From Kitasatospora paranensis (lineage in GTDB: Bacteria; Actinomycetota; Actinomycetes; Streptomycetales; Streptomycetaceae): 64,000 nt of DNA. The notes beneath the pieces were generated by a model, which was not told the DNA's origin, made no database searches, and saw nothing but the letters and a program-made list of their open reading frames with translations. The DNA lies in the NCBI RefSeq assembly GCF_039544005.1, contig NZ_BAABKV010000001.1, positions 868,001-932,000 on the forward strand. Reading direction: 5' to 3'. Below are positions 1-7,970 of the stretch, piece by piece; position 1 is the first letter of the stretch; every line of letters starts with the position of its first letter. The position numbers and the translations under genes were made by a program.

Positions 1-1066
1 GCCGCCAGCCGGCCAGGCGCAGCGCGTCCCCGCTCCGGCGGGCGCCGCGGGCCTCGACCCTGGCGACCTGGTCGAGCAGCAGCGACCGGACCCGCAGGCG
101 CGGCATGCCGTCCTTGAGGACATCGCCGTGGACGGGATGGGAGAGCCGGACCTCGAGTCGCCGTCCGTCGGGCCGGACGGTGATCAGGCCGCCCTCCTCC
201 AGTGCGGTCAGCAGCGGTTCGGTGGTGTCGGCGAGGAGTTCGTCCACCCCCAGCGGTTCGCACAGCGCGAGGCGTTCGAGGACGTCGCGCTGGTCCGCGG
301 TGAGCGCGTCGAGCCGCTCCCGGACGAGACCGGCGACGCCGTCCCCGGCGCTGAGCCGGGCGGTGAGGCACCAGACGCCGCCGCTCCGGGCGAGGGCGCC
401 GTCCGCCAGCCCGCGCAGCACCAGTTCGCGCAGATAGAGCAGGTTGCCCCGGCTGGCCGCCCACAGGGCCTGGCCGGCGGGGGCGGCGATCGGGCCGCCC
501 AGCGCCAGGTGCAACAGGGTGTCCATGGCGGGCCGTTCGAGCTCCGCCAGGTCGATCCGTACGGCGCGGCCGGCCCGCCACCAGGCGGCGAGGGCGTCGG
601 GCAGGGCCTCCCGGTCCCGGACGCTCGCCACCAGCAGGACCTCCGGCGCGGCGCACAGCGCCGTGAGCAGGGCCAGCGAGGCCGGGTCGAGCAGGTGCAG
701 GTCGTCGACCCCGAGGACGAACCGCCCGTCACCGGCCCGGTCGGCGGTGCGGGCCCGGACGGCCGCCAGCAGGTCCTGCGGGTGGGTGTTGGGGGCGGCC
801 GCGGGCCCGGCCGGGGCGGGCAGCAGCGGCGCCAGCGCGGAGAGCGGGACGGCGGCGGCCGTCCGGCTCGCCGTCAGGTGGGCGGCCTGCCGTCCTTGGG
901 AGCGGGCGAGGTCGAGGTACTCCTCGACCAGCCGGCTCTTGCCGGTGCCGGAGCGCCCGCAGACCAGCACGGCGTGACAGCGCGCGTCGGCCGCGGCGTC
1001 GCCGATCCGTTCCAGTTCGGCGCGGCGTCCGATGAACGGCCACCGCACCGACGTCCCACCCAGCAT
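1..1066 (-). CDS. LuxR-type large ATP-binding regulator (N-terminal part, runs off left edge)
   Basis: The frame is open from an ATG at 1066 to the window edge, so only about 355 N-terminal residues are visible. It begins with a short segment ending FIGRRAELERI, then a Walker A (CGRSGTGKS, about residues 36-44) and a Walker B-like VLGVDDLHLLD. This is the AAA/NACHT-like module of the LAL (large ATP-binding LuxR) regulators. The C-terminal LuxR helix-turn-helix would lie outside the window. LAL proteins are transcription activators. A TGAGTA-N5-TACTCA palindrome lies about 200 bases upstream and related sites precede the next two genes, which suggests a local regulon. The family call is fairly sure; the target genes are inferred. 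Confidence 0.8.
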   Translation of the reverse strand, partial: MLGGTSVRWPFIGRRAELERIGDAAADARCHAVLVCGRSGTGKSRLVEEYLDLARSQGRQAAHLTASRTAAAVPLSALAPLLPAPAGPAAAPNTHPQDLLAAVRARTADRAGDGRFVLGVDDLHLLDPASLALLTALCAAPEVLLVASVRDREALPDALAAWWRAGRAVRIDLAELERPAMDTLLHLALGGPIAAPAGQALWAASRGNLLYLRELVLRGLADGALARSGGVWCLTARLSAGDGVAGLVRERLDALTADQRDVLERLALCEPLGVDELLADTTEPLLTALEEGGLITVRPDGRRLEVRLSHPVHGDVLKDGMPRLRVRSLLLDQVARVEARGARRSGDALRLAGWR

Positions 1067-1267
1067 GCCCGCCCCCGAGCGTTCCGGCACCGGTGCCCCC
1101 GGCGTCCGCCGGGCGGCACGCCGGGGCCGCGTGACGCGGCGCACCGGAGGTCGGTCCGGCGGTCAGTGTGGCACAGCGGGCCGGGGCGCGGGCGGTCGCG
1201 GCCGACGGACCGACCGGCGCGGGGTGGAGCCATCCCCGGACGGTAGCCCGGCGCCGCGCAGCCGGCC

Positions 1268-1284
1268 TGAGTAGTCGTTACTCA
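1268..1284. promoter_or_regulatory. Site A: TGAGTA-N5-TACTCA palindrome
   Basis: Perfect 6-base arms TGAGTA (1268-1273) and TACTCA (1279-1284) flank GTCGT. It lies upstream of the LuxR-type gene at 1066. Variants occur at 2025-2040, 2067-2077 and 2090-2106. The regulator that binds it is inferred, not shown. Confidence 0.5.
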
Positions 1285-1327
1285 TCCCCGGCCGCCGCGC
1301 GTCGCACCGAAGCCCCTGCGTCGCGGG

Positions 1328-1945
1328 TCAGCGCAGCGACAGCAGGCCGAGGCAGGTGCTGAGGCCTCCGGCGGCCGCCGCCAGCAGGCCGATCCGGCCG
1401 CCGGTCAGGCCACGCCGGGGCGGTGCGGTGCGGAGCGTCGCCGCAGGCGCCGCGTCGATCTTCAGGAGGGAGGTCCGTGCCGCCCATCCGACGGGTGGCC
1501 GGCGGCACACCGTCACCCGCCAGGGCTGCTCGGGGTCGTGGTCGACCGGTATCACGGTGCCCACCCGGTAGCTTCCGACATCGACCAGGTTGACGGCCGT
1601 CCGGGCCCGGGCCCGGTAGGACGCGCTGCCGCCGGGTGCAACGGTGAGCTCCAGGAGCAGCGGGATGTCCGGCCCCTCCCCGACGGCCCGGACGGATTCG
1701 ATGCGGGCGGGTACGAGGACGAGGCGGCCCGCCCGGGTCCGGTCGGCGTGCCGGCGCTCGTCGGCGAGCAGCAGGGCGAAGCCGCCGGCCGCCGCCCACG
1801 GCGCGAGGTTCACCCCGATGACCAGCATGGCCACGCCGCTGCCGGTGTCCAGCCGGAACGCCCCGGCGCCGGCCACCACGACCGCGGCGCCGAACAGCAC
1901 GCAGAGCACCGCACCGGCGGCGCCCATCACACCCGTCACACGCAT
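1328..1945 (-). CDS. Small membrane protein of unknown function
   Basis: A 205-residue protein. I chose the ATG at 1945 because an AACGGGG-AACGGG purine tract precedes it and the protein then starts with a hydrophobic helix (about residues 4-26). A second helix follows at about 33-53, and another near the C-terminus. Between them is a soluble segment (about 65-140) with the look of a small beta-rich DUF3592-like domain, which I cannot confirm. No catalytic motif is visible. A variant of the TGAGTA site (2025-2040) sits about 80-95 bases upstream, so it may belong to the same regulon as the LuxR-type gene downstream of it on the same strand. Confidence 0.6.
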   Translation of the reverse strand: MRVTGVMGAAGAVLCVLFGAAVVVAGAGAFRLDTGSGVAMLVIGVNLAPWAAAGGFALLLADERRHADRTRAGRLVLVPARIESVRAVGEGPDIPLLLELTVAPGGSASYRARARTAVNLVDVGSYRVGTVIPVDHDPEQPWRVTVCRRPPVGWAARTSLLKIDAAPAATLRTAPPRRGLTGGRIGLLAAAAGGLSTCLGLLSLR

Positions 1946-2024
1946 TCCCGTTCCCCGTTCCTCTGCTGTGTGCGGCCCACCGGCCGCCCGTCCCCAGCCT
2001 GGCGCGGAGGTGGCCCGGCCACCC

Positions 2025-2040
2025 GGGTAGCGGCTACTCA
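2025..2040. promoter_or_regulatory. Site B: TGAGTA-type operator copy upstream of the membrane-protein gene
   Basis: GGGTA (2025-2029), GCGGC, TACTCA (2035-2040). One arm matches site A exactly and the other nearly so. Its distance to the minus-strand start at 1945 fits a promoter-proximal activator site. Confidence 0.45.
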
Positions 2041-2066
2041 TTGTGCTGGGCGGCCGCGGCTCCCGG

Positions 2067-2106
2067 TGAGTAGCCGCCCGACCGGTGATTGAGTAGTGAC
2101 TCCTCA
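2067..2106. promoter_or_regulatory. Sites C and D: two TGAGTA-type half or imperfect palindromes
   Basis: TGAGTA at 2067-2072 followed by GCCGC, and TGAGTA-GTGAC-TCCTCA at 2090-2106 (one mismatch in the right arm). The two TGAGTA elements start 23 bases apart, about two helical turns, and lie about 85-120 bases upstream of the secreted-protein gene at 2189. Confidence 0.45.
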
Positions 2107-2188
2107 GGTGCCGTTCGGTGATCCGGGGTTGTCTGGTGGTCAGCAGGGAGACCGATCAGGGATCCCAACCACCAGGGGAGAAACCACC

Positions 2189-2692
2189 ATGCGCACCATC
2201 ACCCGGAAGCCCGCCGCGGCGCTCGTGCTCGCGGCGCTGGCACTCGGCGTCCAGACCACCGCGGCCTCCGCCGCACCCGCACCCGCCTCCGCCGGCCCCG
2301 CGGCGGCCGCCTCCGGCGCCGCCGCCCGCAGTGTGCTCGTCCAGGTCGACAACTGGACGCAGTGCGAGATGGACTTCGTCTCCGCCTCGCTGTCCGGCGG
2401 GATCTGGACAGGCACCGACTGGCCGCCGGCGGTGATCACCAACAGCACGTGGGGCGTCTGGCAGTCGGAGTCCAACGGGGTCGGGACGGGCACCGAGGGG
2501 TTCGCCACCTACCAGCTGCACAAGTGCGTGAACCCGGCGAACAACTACACGTGGGTCAAGTTCCACTGGAACGACCCGTTCTACGGCAGCAACTCCTACG
2601 ACACCAACGGCACCGGTGCCGGCGTGAAGGTCACCCGCAGCGGCGGCAGCGGCAACAACGCCGTCGTCAGTTTCACAGTCAAGACCGGCTGA
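2189..2692 (+). CDS. Secreted ET79/aegerolysin-like protein
   Basis: A 167-residue exported protein. The ATG at 2189 follows GGGGAG (2175-2180). Residues 1 to about 30 form a classic signal peptide ending ASA-AP, then a short Ala/Pro linker. The mature part is beta-rich, with conserved-looking segments WPPAVI, WQSESNG, GTEGFATYQ, VKFHWNDPFYGSNSY and SGGSGNN. I recognise these from the crystal protein ET79/mosquitocidal-haemolysin family, a compact beta-sandwich related in style to aegerolysins. Such proteins bind membranes or lipids. The role in this organism is not known to me. It has no operon partner and is followed by a terminator. The TGAGTA sites upstream suggest control by the LuxR-type regulator. 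Confidence 0.7.
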   Translation: MRTITRKPAAALVLAALALGVQTTAASAAPAPASAGPAAAASGAAARSVLVQVDNWTQCEMDFVSASLSGGIWTGTDWPPAVITNSTWGVWQSESNGVGTGTEGFATYQLHKCVNPANNYTWVKFHWNDPFYGSNSYDTNGTGAGVKVTRSGGSGNNAVVSFTVKTG

Positions 2693-2707
2693 CCGGTCCG
2701 TTCCGGT

Positions 2708-2742
2708 CGACGCGGCGGCCCCCACCGGGGTCCGCCGCGTCG
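2708..2742 (+). terminator. Hairpin terminator after the secreted-protein gene
   Basis: Arms CGACGCGGCGG (2708-2718) and CCGCCGCGTCG (2732-2742) are perfectly complementary, with an inner CCCC/GGGG pairing. It begins about 15 bases after the stop codon. Confidence 0.6.
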
Positions 2743-2784
2743 GCGCGCCCGTCGACCCGCCGCCCGGAGGATGTTCTCTCGGTA

Positions 2785-2801
2785 TATACACTCGGTGTAT
2801 A
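2785..2801. promoter_or_regulatory. PadR-type operator
   Basis: TATACAC (2785-2791), TCG, GTGTATA (2795-2801): a perfect 7-base inverted repeat just before the padR start. A candidate -10 (TACGGT, 2811-2816) follows, six bases from the ATG. AT-rich palindromes of this kind are typical targets of PadR repressors, so autoregulation is likely. Confidence 0.6.
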
Positions 2802-2822
2802 CCCCTGGTGTACGGTCGTTCC

Positions 2823-3347
2823 ATGAGTGTTCCTCTGACGCTTCTCGGGCTGCTGGAGCGAGAGCCCAGCCACGGCTACGACCTCAAGCGCGACTACGAC
2901 TCCCTGTTCGGGCGCGGCAAGCCGCTGCCGTACGGGCAGGTCTACGCCACCCTCGGCAGACTGGCGCGGGACGGCAAGGTGGTGGCCGCCGACGCCGAGC
3001 CCGGAGACGGCCCGGACCGCAAGCGGTACGTCATCACCGATGCCGGGGTGACGGAGTTCGAGACCTGGCTCACCGAGCCGATCGCCCCCGAGCCCAGCCT
3101 GCAGACCGTCCTGTTCACCAAGGTGGTGCTGGCCCTCATGCTCGGCCGCGACGCCGAGCGGTACCTCGACACCCAGCGCGCCGCCCACCTGCAGCGGATG
3201 CGCGAACTCACCGAGCTCAAGCGGACGGGCGCGCTGGTCGACGCCCTGCTCGCCGACCACGGGCTCTTCCACCTGGAGGCGGACCTGCGATGGATCGACC
3301 TGACCGCGGCACGGCTGGACGCGCTCGCAGCGGCGGTGCGCCCGTGA
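2823..3347 (+). CDS. PadR family transcriptional regulator
   Basis: A 174-residue protein with the N-terminal winged helix typical of Pad[23 protein letters not shown], then [18 protein letters not shown] as recognition helix and wing. An alpha-helical C-terminal dimerisation region (about 100-174) follows. There is no Shine-Dalgarno before the ATG at 2823; the -10-like TACGGT ends six bases upstream, so the mRNA is probably leaderless. Its stop overlaps the GTG of the ABC ATPase by four bases (GTGA), so the three genes to 6246 form one operon. PadR proteins commonly repress a co-encoded exporter and are released by its substrate. Confidence 0.88.
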   Translation: MSVPLTLLGLLEREPSHGYDLKRDYDSLFGRGKPLPYGQVYATLGRLARDGKVVAADAEPGDGPDRKRYVITDAGVTEFETWLTEPIAPEPSLQTVLFTKVVLALMLGRDAERYLDTQRAAHLQRMRELTELKRTGALVDALLADHGLFHLEADLRWIDLTAARLDALAAAVRP

Positions 3348-4029
3348 ACGCCCTCATCGAGGCACGCGACGTCACCCTCGCCTTCGGCGAGACACCGGCC
3401 CTGCGCGGGGCCGGCCTCGCGGTGGCGGCCGGCGAGATCGTCGCCGTCATGGGGCCCAGCGGCTCCGGCAAGTCGACCCTGTTGCACTGCCTGGCCGGCA
3501 TCCTCTCCCCGACACGGGCGAGGTCCACTTCGACGGCTGCCGGATCGACACCCTGAGCGAGCCCGAGCGCAGCGCCCTGCGCCGCGAACGCTTCGGCTTC
3601 GTCTTCCAGTTCGGCCAGCTGGTGCCCGAGCTGACCGCCGAGGAGAACGTCGCCCTGCCGCTGCTGCTCAACGGCACCCGCCGGGCCGCCGCGCTCGCCG
3701 AGGCCCGGCCCTGGTTCGCCCGGCTCGGCCTGGACGGCATGGAGCGGCGGCGCTCCGGCGAGCTGTCGGGCGGTCAGGCGCAGCGCGTCGCCCTCGCCCG
3801 CGGCCTGGTCGCCCGCCCGCAGGTGCTGTTCGCGGACGAGCCGACGGGCGCCCTCGACTCGCTGACCGGCGAGCAGGTGATGGACCTGCTGGTCGGATCC
3901 GCCCGCGACCAGGGCACCACGGTCGTCCTGGTCACGCACGAGGCCCGGGTCGCCGCGTACGCCGACCGCGAGGTCGTCGTGCGCGACGGCCGGGCCACCT
4001 CGCTCACCGGCGATCGGATCGCGTCGTGA
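3344..4029 (+). CDS. ABC exporter ATP-binding protein (MacB/LolD type), one frame break
   Basis: The GTG at 3344 overlaps the PadR stop. Visible motifs: Walker [11 protein letters not shown]-loop region [17 protein letters not shown], signature [13 protein letters not shown], Walker [13 protein letters not shown] and the switch histidine in VLVTHEA. This is the subclass that pairs with FtsX-like permeases. The frame breaks near 3510: GILSP should continue DTGEVHFDG but reads a shifted frame until about 3622, a net loss of one base in CCCCG(G)AC. With that base restored the protein is about 228 residues and complete. The loss is more likely a sequencing error than a pseudogene, because both halves are perfectly conserved. 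Confidence 0.85.
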
Positions 4030-6246
4030 TCCGGTTCGCACTGCGCCTGGCCGTCAGCGGCGGACGGGAGGCGGTGGCCCGGCTGGTCGTCATCACGGCC
4101 GCCGTGGCCATCGGCGCCGCCCTGCTGCTGTCGACGCTGGCGAGCATCAACGCCGTCACCACCGCCGGCCGGCGGCCGCTGTGGCTCAACTCCGGCTCGG
4201 CGAGCAACACCGCCGCGGCCGACGTCGACCCGGTGTGGTGGCGGGCACACCTCGACCACTACGACGGCCGGCAGATCCTGGAGGCGGACGTCGCCGCCAC
4301 CGGGCCGACCTCGCCCGTGCCGCCCGGGATGTCGGCCCTGCCGGCCGCCGGCGAGTACTACGCCTCGCCCGCGCTGGCCCGGCTGGTGCGCGCCACCCCG
4401 GCCGACCGGCTCGGCGACCGCTTCCCCGGCCGGCTCGCCGGCCTCCTGGGCGACGAGGGGCTGCCCTCCCCGGACTCGCTGGTCGCCGTCGTCGGCCGCA
4501 CCCCGCGCAACTCGCCCAGGCCCCGGGCGCCCGGAAGGTCACGGCCCTGGCCGGCACCGCCGTGTCCCAGTGCCAGGACTGCCTGACCGACGGCGTCCAC
4601 AACGACGCCATGACCCTGATCCTGTCCGTCGTCGCCGGTGCGCTGATCTTCCCGGTGCTCATCTTCATCGGCACCGCGACCCGGCTCTCCGCGGCCCGGC
4701 GCGAACAGCGGTTCGCGGCCCTGCGGCTGGTCGGGGCGACGCCCCGGCAGGTCGCGGTGATCGCCGCGGTGGAGTCGACCCTGGCGGCCGTCGCGGGCAC
4801 GGCCGTCGGATTCGCCCTCTACCTGGCCCTGCGGCCGGCCGTGGCGACCGTCCCGTTCACCGGCGAGCGCTTCTTCACCGGCGACCTGACCCTCCGGCCC
4901 GCACAGATCCTCGCGGTCGCTCTCGGGGTGCCGGTGGCGGCCGCCGTCGCGGCCCGGCTCGCACTGCGCCGGGTCTCCGTCTCGCCGCTCGGCGTCAGCC
5001 GGCGGGTGACGCCCGCCCCGCCACGGGCCCTGCGCCTGCTGCCGCTGGTCGCCGGGCTGGCGGAACTCGGCTGGTTCGTGGGTCGGCGGCCCCACACCAC
5101 CACAGGGCAGACCGAGGCCTACCTGACCGGCTTCCTGCTGGTCATGACCGGCCTGGTGGTGGCGGGCCCCTGGATCACGCTGGTCGCCGCCCGGGCCGTC
5201 GCACGACGCACCAGCCGCCCGGCCGCACTGATCGCCGTCCGCCGGCTCGCGGACGACCCGAAGGCCGGCTTCCGGTCCGTCAGCGGCCTGGTGCTGGCGC
5301 TGTTCGTCACCAGCGCCACTGTCGGCATCATCGGCACGATCAACGTCAACCGCGGGTCGCTCTCCGGCGACCCGCTGACCCGGCAGCCGTGCAGTACGGC
5401 AACCTGCTCGACGACCCGCCGATGACCGCCGGCGTGCCGGACCAGGTCCTGGCCGGCCTGCGCGCCGTGCCCGGCCTGCGCGGCCTGGCGGTGGTCCACG
5501 CCAACCCCGCCCGGATCGGGGCCGGCCAGGACAAGCGGCCCTGGGCCCCCGGCCTGGTGCTCTGCTCCGACCTGGCCCAGATCCCGCTGGTCGGGCACTG
5601 CGCGGCGGGTGCGAGCGTCGCGGCCGTCCCGATGTACGAGTTCCTCAACCTGCAGTCGGAGTCGACGGCGGAGTGGCCGTCCGCGCCGATCTCGGCGCAG
5701 GACGTCGCACGGCTCCCCGTCCAGATGCTCTTCACCACCACCGACGGCTCGACCGCCGCCATGGAGCGGACCAGGACGGCGCTGACCACCGCCTACCCGG
5801 ACTTCCAGTCCCGGACGGTCGGCGACTGGGGCAGCGACCAGCAGCGACAGCTCGCCGGCTGGCGGCAACTGGCCGATGTCGTCCTGCTCACCACCCTGCC
5901 GATCGCCGGGTGCAGCCTCGCGGTGAGCGTCGTCGCCGGACTGTCCGACCGCCGACGGCCGTTCGCGATGCTGCGGCTCACCGGGGCGCCGCTCGGGCTG
6001 CTGCGCCGCGTGGTCGGCCTGGAGAGCGCCCTGCCGCTGCTCACGGTGGCGGTCGTCGCGACCGGCACGGGCTTCCTGGCCGCCCATCTGTTCCTGAAGT
6101 CGCAGATGCACTACAGCCTGGTCTCCCCGGGCGCGGTCTACTTCGCCCTGGTCGCCCTCGGGCTGGTGGCCTCGCTCGGGATCATCGCCTCGACACTGCC
6201 CCTGCTGCGGCGGATCACCGGCCCCGAGGCGGCCCGCAACGGCTGA
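4026..6246 (+). CDS. FtsX-like ABC transporter permease, two frame breaks
   Basis: The GTG at 4026 overlaps the ATPase stop (GTGA). Three open segments join into one protein of about 740 residues: an N-terminal helix and extracytoplasmic domain (to about 4505), a first FtsX domain with ATRLSAARREQRFAALRLVGATPRQV, a middle membrane region, then a second FtsX-type domain ending LPLLRRITGPEAARNG. The breaks are near 4506 (CCCCG(G)CG) and 5386 (CAG(G)CC), each a net one-base loss. The repeated FtsX module and long loops match actinobacterial exporters of unknown substrate that are paired with PadR. Translocation of a lipid, peptide or drug is plausible but not determinable here. Confidence 0.82.
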
Positions 6247-6283
6247 GCGGCCCGGGCACCCGCCGACCGCCGCACCGAACCAC

Positions 6284-6323
6284 GGGCACCGCACTCGTCC
6301 TCCTCGGGGGCCGTGCGGTGCCC
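6284..6323 (+). terminator. Hairpin terminator of the PadR-ABC operon
   Basis: GGGCACCGCAC (6284-6294) pairs perfectly with GTGCGGTGCCC (6313-6323) across an 18-base loop, about 40 bases after the permease stop. Confidence 0.55.
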
Positions 6324-6369
6324 ATGGCCGCTCAGCCATTGCGGCGAGTGCTCCCGGACCCGCCCTGCG

Positions 6370-6391
6370 CCGGGGCCGGATCCGGCCCCGG
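6370..6391. repeat. Perfect 22-base GC palindrome
   Basis: The sequence reads identically on both strands and is centred on GGATCC at 6378-6383. It lies between the ABC operon terminator and the toxin-antitoxin promoter. It has no loop, so it is a poor terminator by itself; it could be a protein-binding site or cruciform. Confidence 0.5.
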
Positions 6392-6405
6392 ACCGCGACA
6401 CCCCG

Positions 6406-6434
6406 TTGTAGCGGGAGGTACGAGTCGCTACGCT
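6406..6434 (+). promoter_or_regulatory. Toxin-antitoxin promoter with overlapping inverted repeat
   Basis: A -35 TTGTAG (6406-6411), a 17-base spacer, and a -10 TACGCT (6429-6434) seven bases before the ATG at 6442, which predicts a leaderless mRNA. The inverted repeat GTAGCG (6408-6413) / CGCTAC (6426-6431) overlaps both promoter boxes. This is the arrangement expected for autorepression by the ribbon-helix-helix antitoxin. Confidence 0.65.
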
Positions 6435-6441
6435 GCCCGGT

Positions 6442-6690
6442 ATGAAGCAGCTGAACGTCCGACTCGACGACGATGCCCACCAGGTGCTCGCCCAGCGCGC
6501 GGAGGCGGCCGGCATGAGCCTGCCGGACTACGCCCGCACCGTGCTGGCCGAGGAGGCCGACGAGCGCCGGCACCGTTTCCTCACCGCCGCCGCGCACTTC
6601 TCGCAGGCCTGGGGAGCGGCGTTCGAGCAGGAGTTCGGCCCGTACCCCGTGCGGGAGGCCGAGGCGTCCCCGAGGGGCAACGCCGCGTGA
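6442..6690 (+). CDS. Ribbon-helix-helix antitoxin
   Basis: An 82-residue protein. Residues 1-40 (MKQLNVRLDDDAHQVLAQRA then AGMSLPDYARTVLAEEA) form a MetJ/Arc-type ribbon-helix-helix: one beta strand and two helices that dimerise to bind DNA. The acidic and aromatic C-terminal tail would wrap around the toxin. The stop overlaps the GTG of the next gene by three bases, the normal antitoxin-toxin coupling. The promoter overlaps an inverted repeat, so it probably represses itself. Confidence 0.8.
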   Translation: MKQLNVRLDDDAHQVLAQRAEAAGMSLPDYARTVLAEEADERRHRFLTAAAHFSQAWGAAFEQEFGPYPVREAEASPRGNAA

Positions 6691-7058
6691 TCCTCCACAT
6701 CGACCGGGCCTGGCTGCTGGACATCGCCCACCAGTTCCTGCCCGGCGACCCCGACATCACCGACTACGGGTCGCTGGCCGCGGCCGTCGCCCGGCACGCC
6801 GACGCGGTGATGGACGTCCCCGTGTACGGCGCACCGCACCAGCGTGCGGCCGCCCTGATGCACCAGCTCGTCCGGGTGCCCGCGCTGGACTTCGGCAACG
6901 AGCACTTCGCCGCGGTCGTCGCCGCCTCCTACCTGGCCGCCAGCGGCGAGATCGTCACCGCCGAACCGAAGGCCGCCGTCGAACTCGCCCGCCGGATCGC
7001 CGACGAGGCCCTGGACGTACGCTCCACAGCCACCGCACTGCGCGGCTGGCACCGCTGA
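6687..7058 (+). CDS. Fic/Doc-like toxin with degenerate catalytic motif
   Basis: A 123-residue protein starting at GTG 6687. Its pattern (DYGSLAAAVARH, then HQRAAALMHQLVRVPALDFGNEHFAA) follows the Doc fold, where the Fic motif HxFx(D/A)GN(K/G)R should fall at about residues 65-73. Here the line is PALDFGNEH: the catalytic His is Pro, the Phe is Leu, and the Lys/Gly-Arg pair is Glu-His. Only the GN core is kept. Streptomycete annotation often calls such proteins the Fic-family toxin component. Without the His it should not catalyse AMP or phosphate transfer the usual way. It may act differently, or have become a non-toxic partner. Confidence 0.65.
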   Translation: MILHIDRAWLLDIAHQFLPGDPDITDYGSLAAAVARHADAVMDVPVYGAPHQRAAALMHQLVRVPALDFGNEHFAAVVAASYLAASGEIVTAEPKAAVELARRIADEALDVRSTATALRGWHR

Positions 7059-7103
7059 CGACCGGCCGCGGGCACCCCTGACCCGGCCTGCCACACTGCG
7101 GGG

Positions 7104-7454
7104 ATGGCCCTGCAGATGTCCCACATCGTCGTCGACTGCCGCGACCCCGAGCACCTCGCCGCCTTCTGGTCCGAGGTGCTCGGCGTCGGGGTGGCCCTGC
7201 GCTGGAAGCAGTACGTGATCCTGGACGCGCCGGACGGCGGCGGGCCTGCGCTGGCCTTCCAGCAGGTCACCGAGGTGAAGCAGGGCAAGAACCGGGTGCA
7301 CGTGGACTTCACGGTGACCGACCTGGGCGAGGTGACGGAGCGTCTGTCCGGTCTCGGGGCGCGGGTCACCGGGGAGACCACGGAGGACGGCGTCACCGCC
7401 CGGGTGCTCGCCGACCCCGAGGGCAACGAGTTCTGCCTCGTCCGGCTCGGCTGA
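7104..7454 (+). CDS. VOC (glyoxalase/bleomycin-resistance) superfamily protein
   Basis: A 116-residue single-domain protein. It starts LQMSHIVVDCRDPEHLAAFW and ends VLADPEGNEFCLVRLG, the classic beta-alpha-beta-beta-beta vicinal-oxygen-chelate half-barrel repeats. The terminal segment EGNEFCLV is the second metal-site strand. The substrate cannot be read. A -10-like CACACT (7092-7097) ends six bases before the ATG, suggesting a leaderless transcript. It appears monocistronic. Confidence 0.8.
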   Translation: MALQMSHIVVDCRDPEHLAAFWSEVLGVGVALRWKQYVILDAPDGGGPALAFQQVTEVKQGKNRVHVDFTVTDLGEVTERLSGLGARVTGETTEDGVTARVLADPEGNEFCLVRLG

Positions 7455-7529
7455 CCGCGGCTGCCCGTCGAGCGGCACCACACGGAGGCCTCACGCCGAG
7501 GCGTCACGGCGACGCATCAGGCCGAGGCG

Positions 7530-7877
7530 TCACGCCGTGGCGGTCCTCGCCGCCGCGCCGGGCCGGGCGACACCGTCCACCTCGACGCAGATCCCGAAGA
7601 CCCGGTCGTGGCCCGTCCAGCCGTTCACCCGGCCGCGGTTGTTGCTGATCTGGACGCGCCGCCGCGCATGATCGACGGACGACACCCGGTGCAGGTACAC
7701 CGCCCCGGCGACCCGGGCGAGCACGATGTCGCCGACCTCCAGCCTCGACGCGTCGACGGGCGCGACGACCACCGGCTGCCGACTGCGGATCAGCGGGACC
7801 ATCGACGACCCGGTGGGCCGGAAGCACACCGTGGCTCCGGCGGCGACCCGGCCGGCAACGGCATCCAGTGCACCCAT
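7530..7877 (-). CDS. S24/S26-like peptidase domain protein
   Basis: A 115-residue protein from ATG 7877. It contains RPTGSSMVPLIRSRQPVVVAP, equivalent to the GxSMxP serine box of LexA and signal peptidases, followed by LEVGDIVLARVAGAVYLHRV and a C-terminal ISNNRGRVNGW. The nucleophile serine of box one is present. The usual general-base lysine is not obvious; a His-Arg pair (LHRV) occupies the region. There is no membrane anchor, so it is a cytoplasmic S24-like protein whose substrate is unknown. It lies alone between convergent and co-directional small genes. Confidence 0.6.
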   Translation of the reverse strand: MGALDAVAGRVAAGATVCFRPTGSSMVPLIRSRQPVVVAPVDASRLEVGDIVLARVAGAVYLHRVSSVDHARRRVQISNNRGRVNGWTGHDRVFGICVEVDGVARPGAAARTATA

Positions 7878-7970
7878 CCGGCGATCATCCCGGAACCCGA
7901 GCCGGCGGCCCACTGATTTTCCCGCCGCGCCGCCGTAGTCCACCCGGTCCGCCCGGGTCAGCCCACCGGG

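Noticed and set aside
3344..6246. Programmed frameshifting in the ABC exporter genes
   Set aside because: Three breaks in one operon could suggest recoding, but no slippery heptamer or downstream pseudoknot stands out and the same kind of break recurs in ten unrelated genes.
7494..7534. Two copies of GCCGAGGCGTCACG near the end of the S24-like gene
   Set aside because: Direct repeats 27 bases apart overlap the gene's 3' end; no regulator or mobile element context, so probably chance or local duplication.
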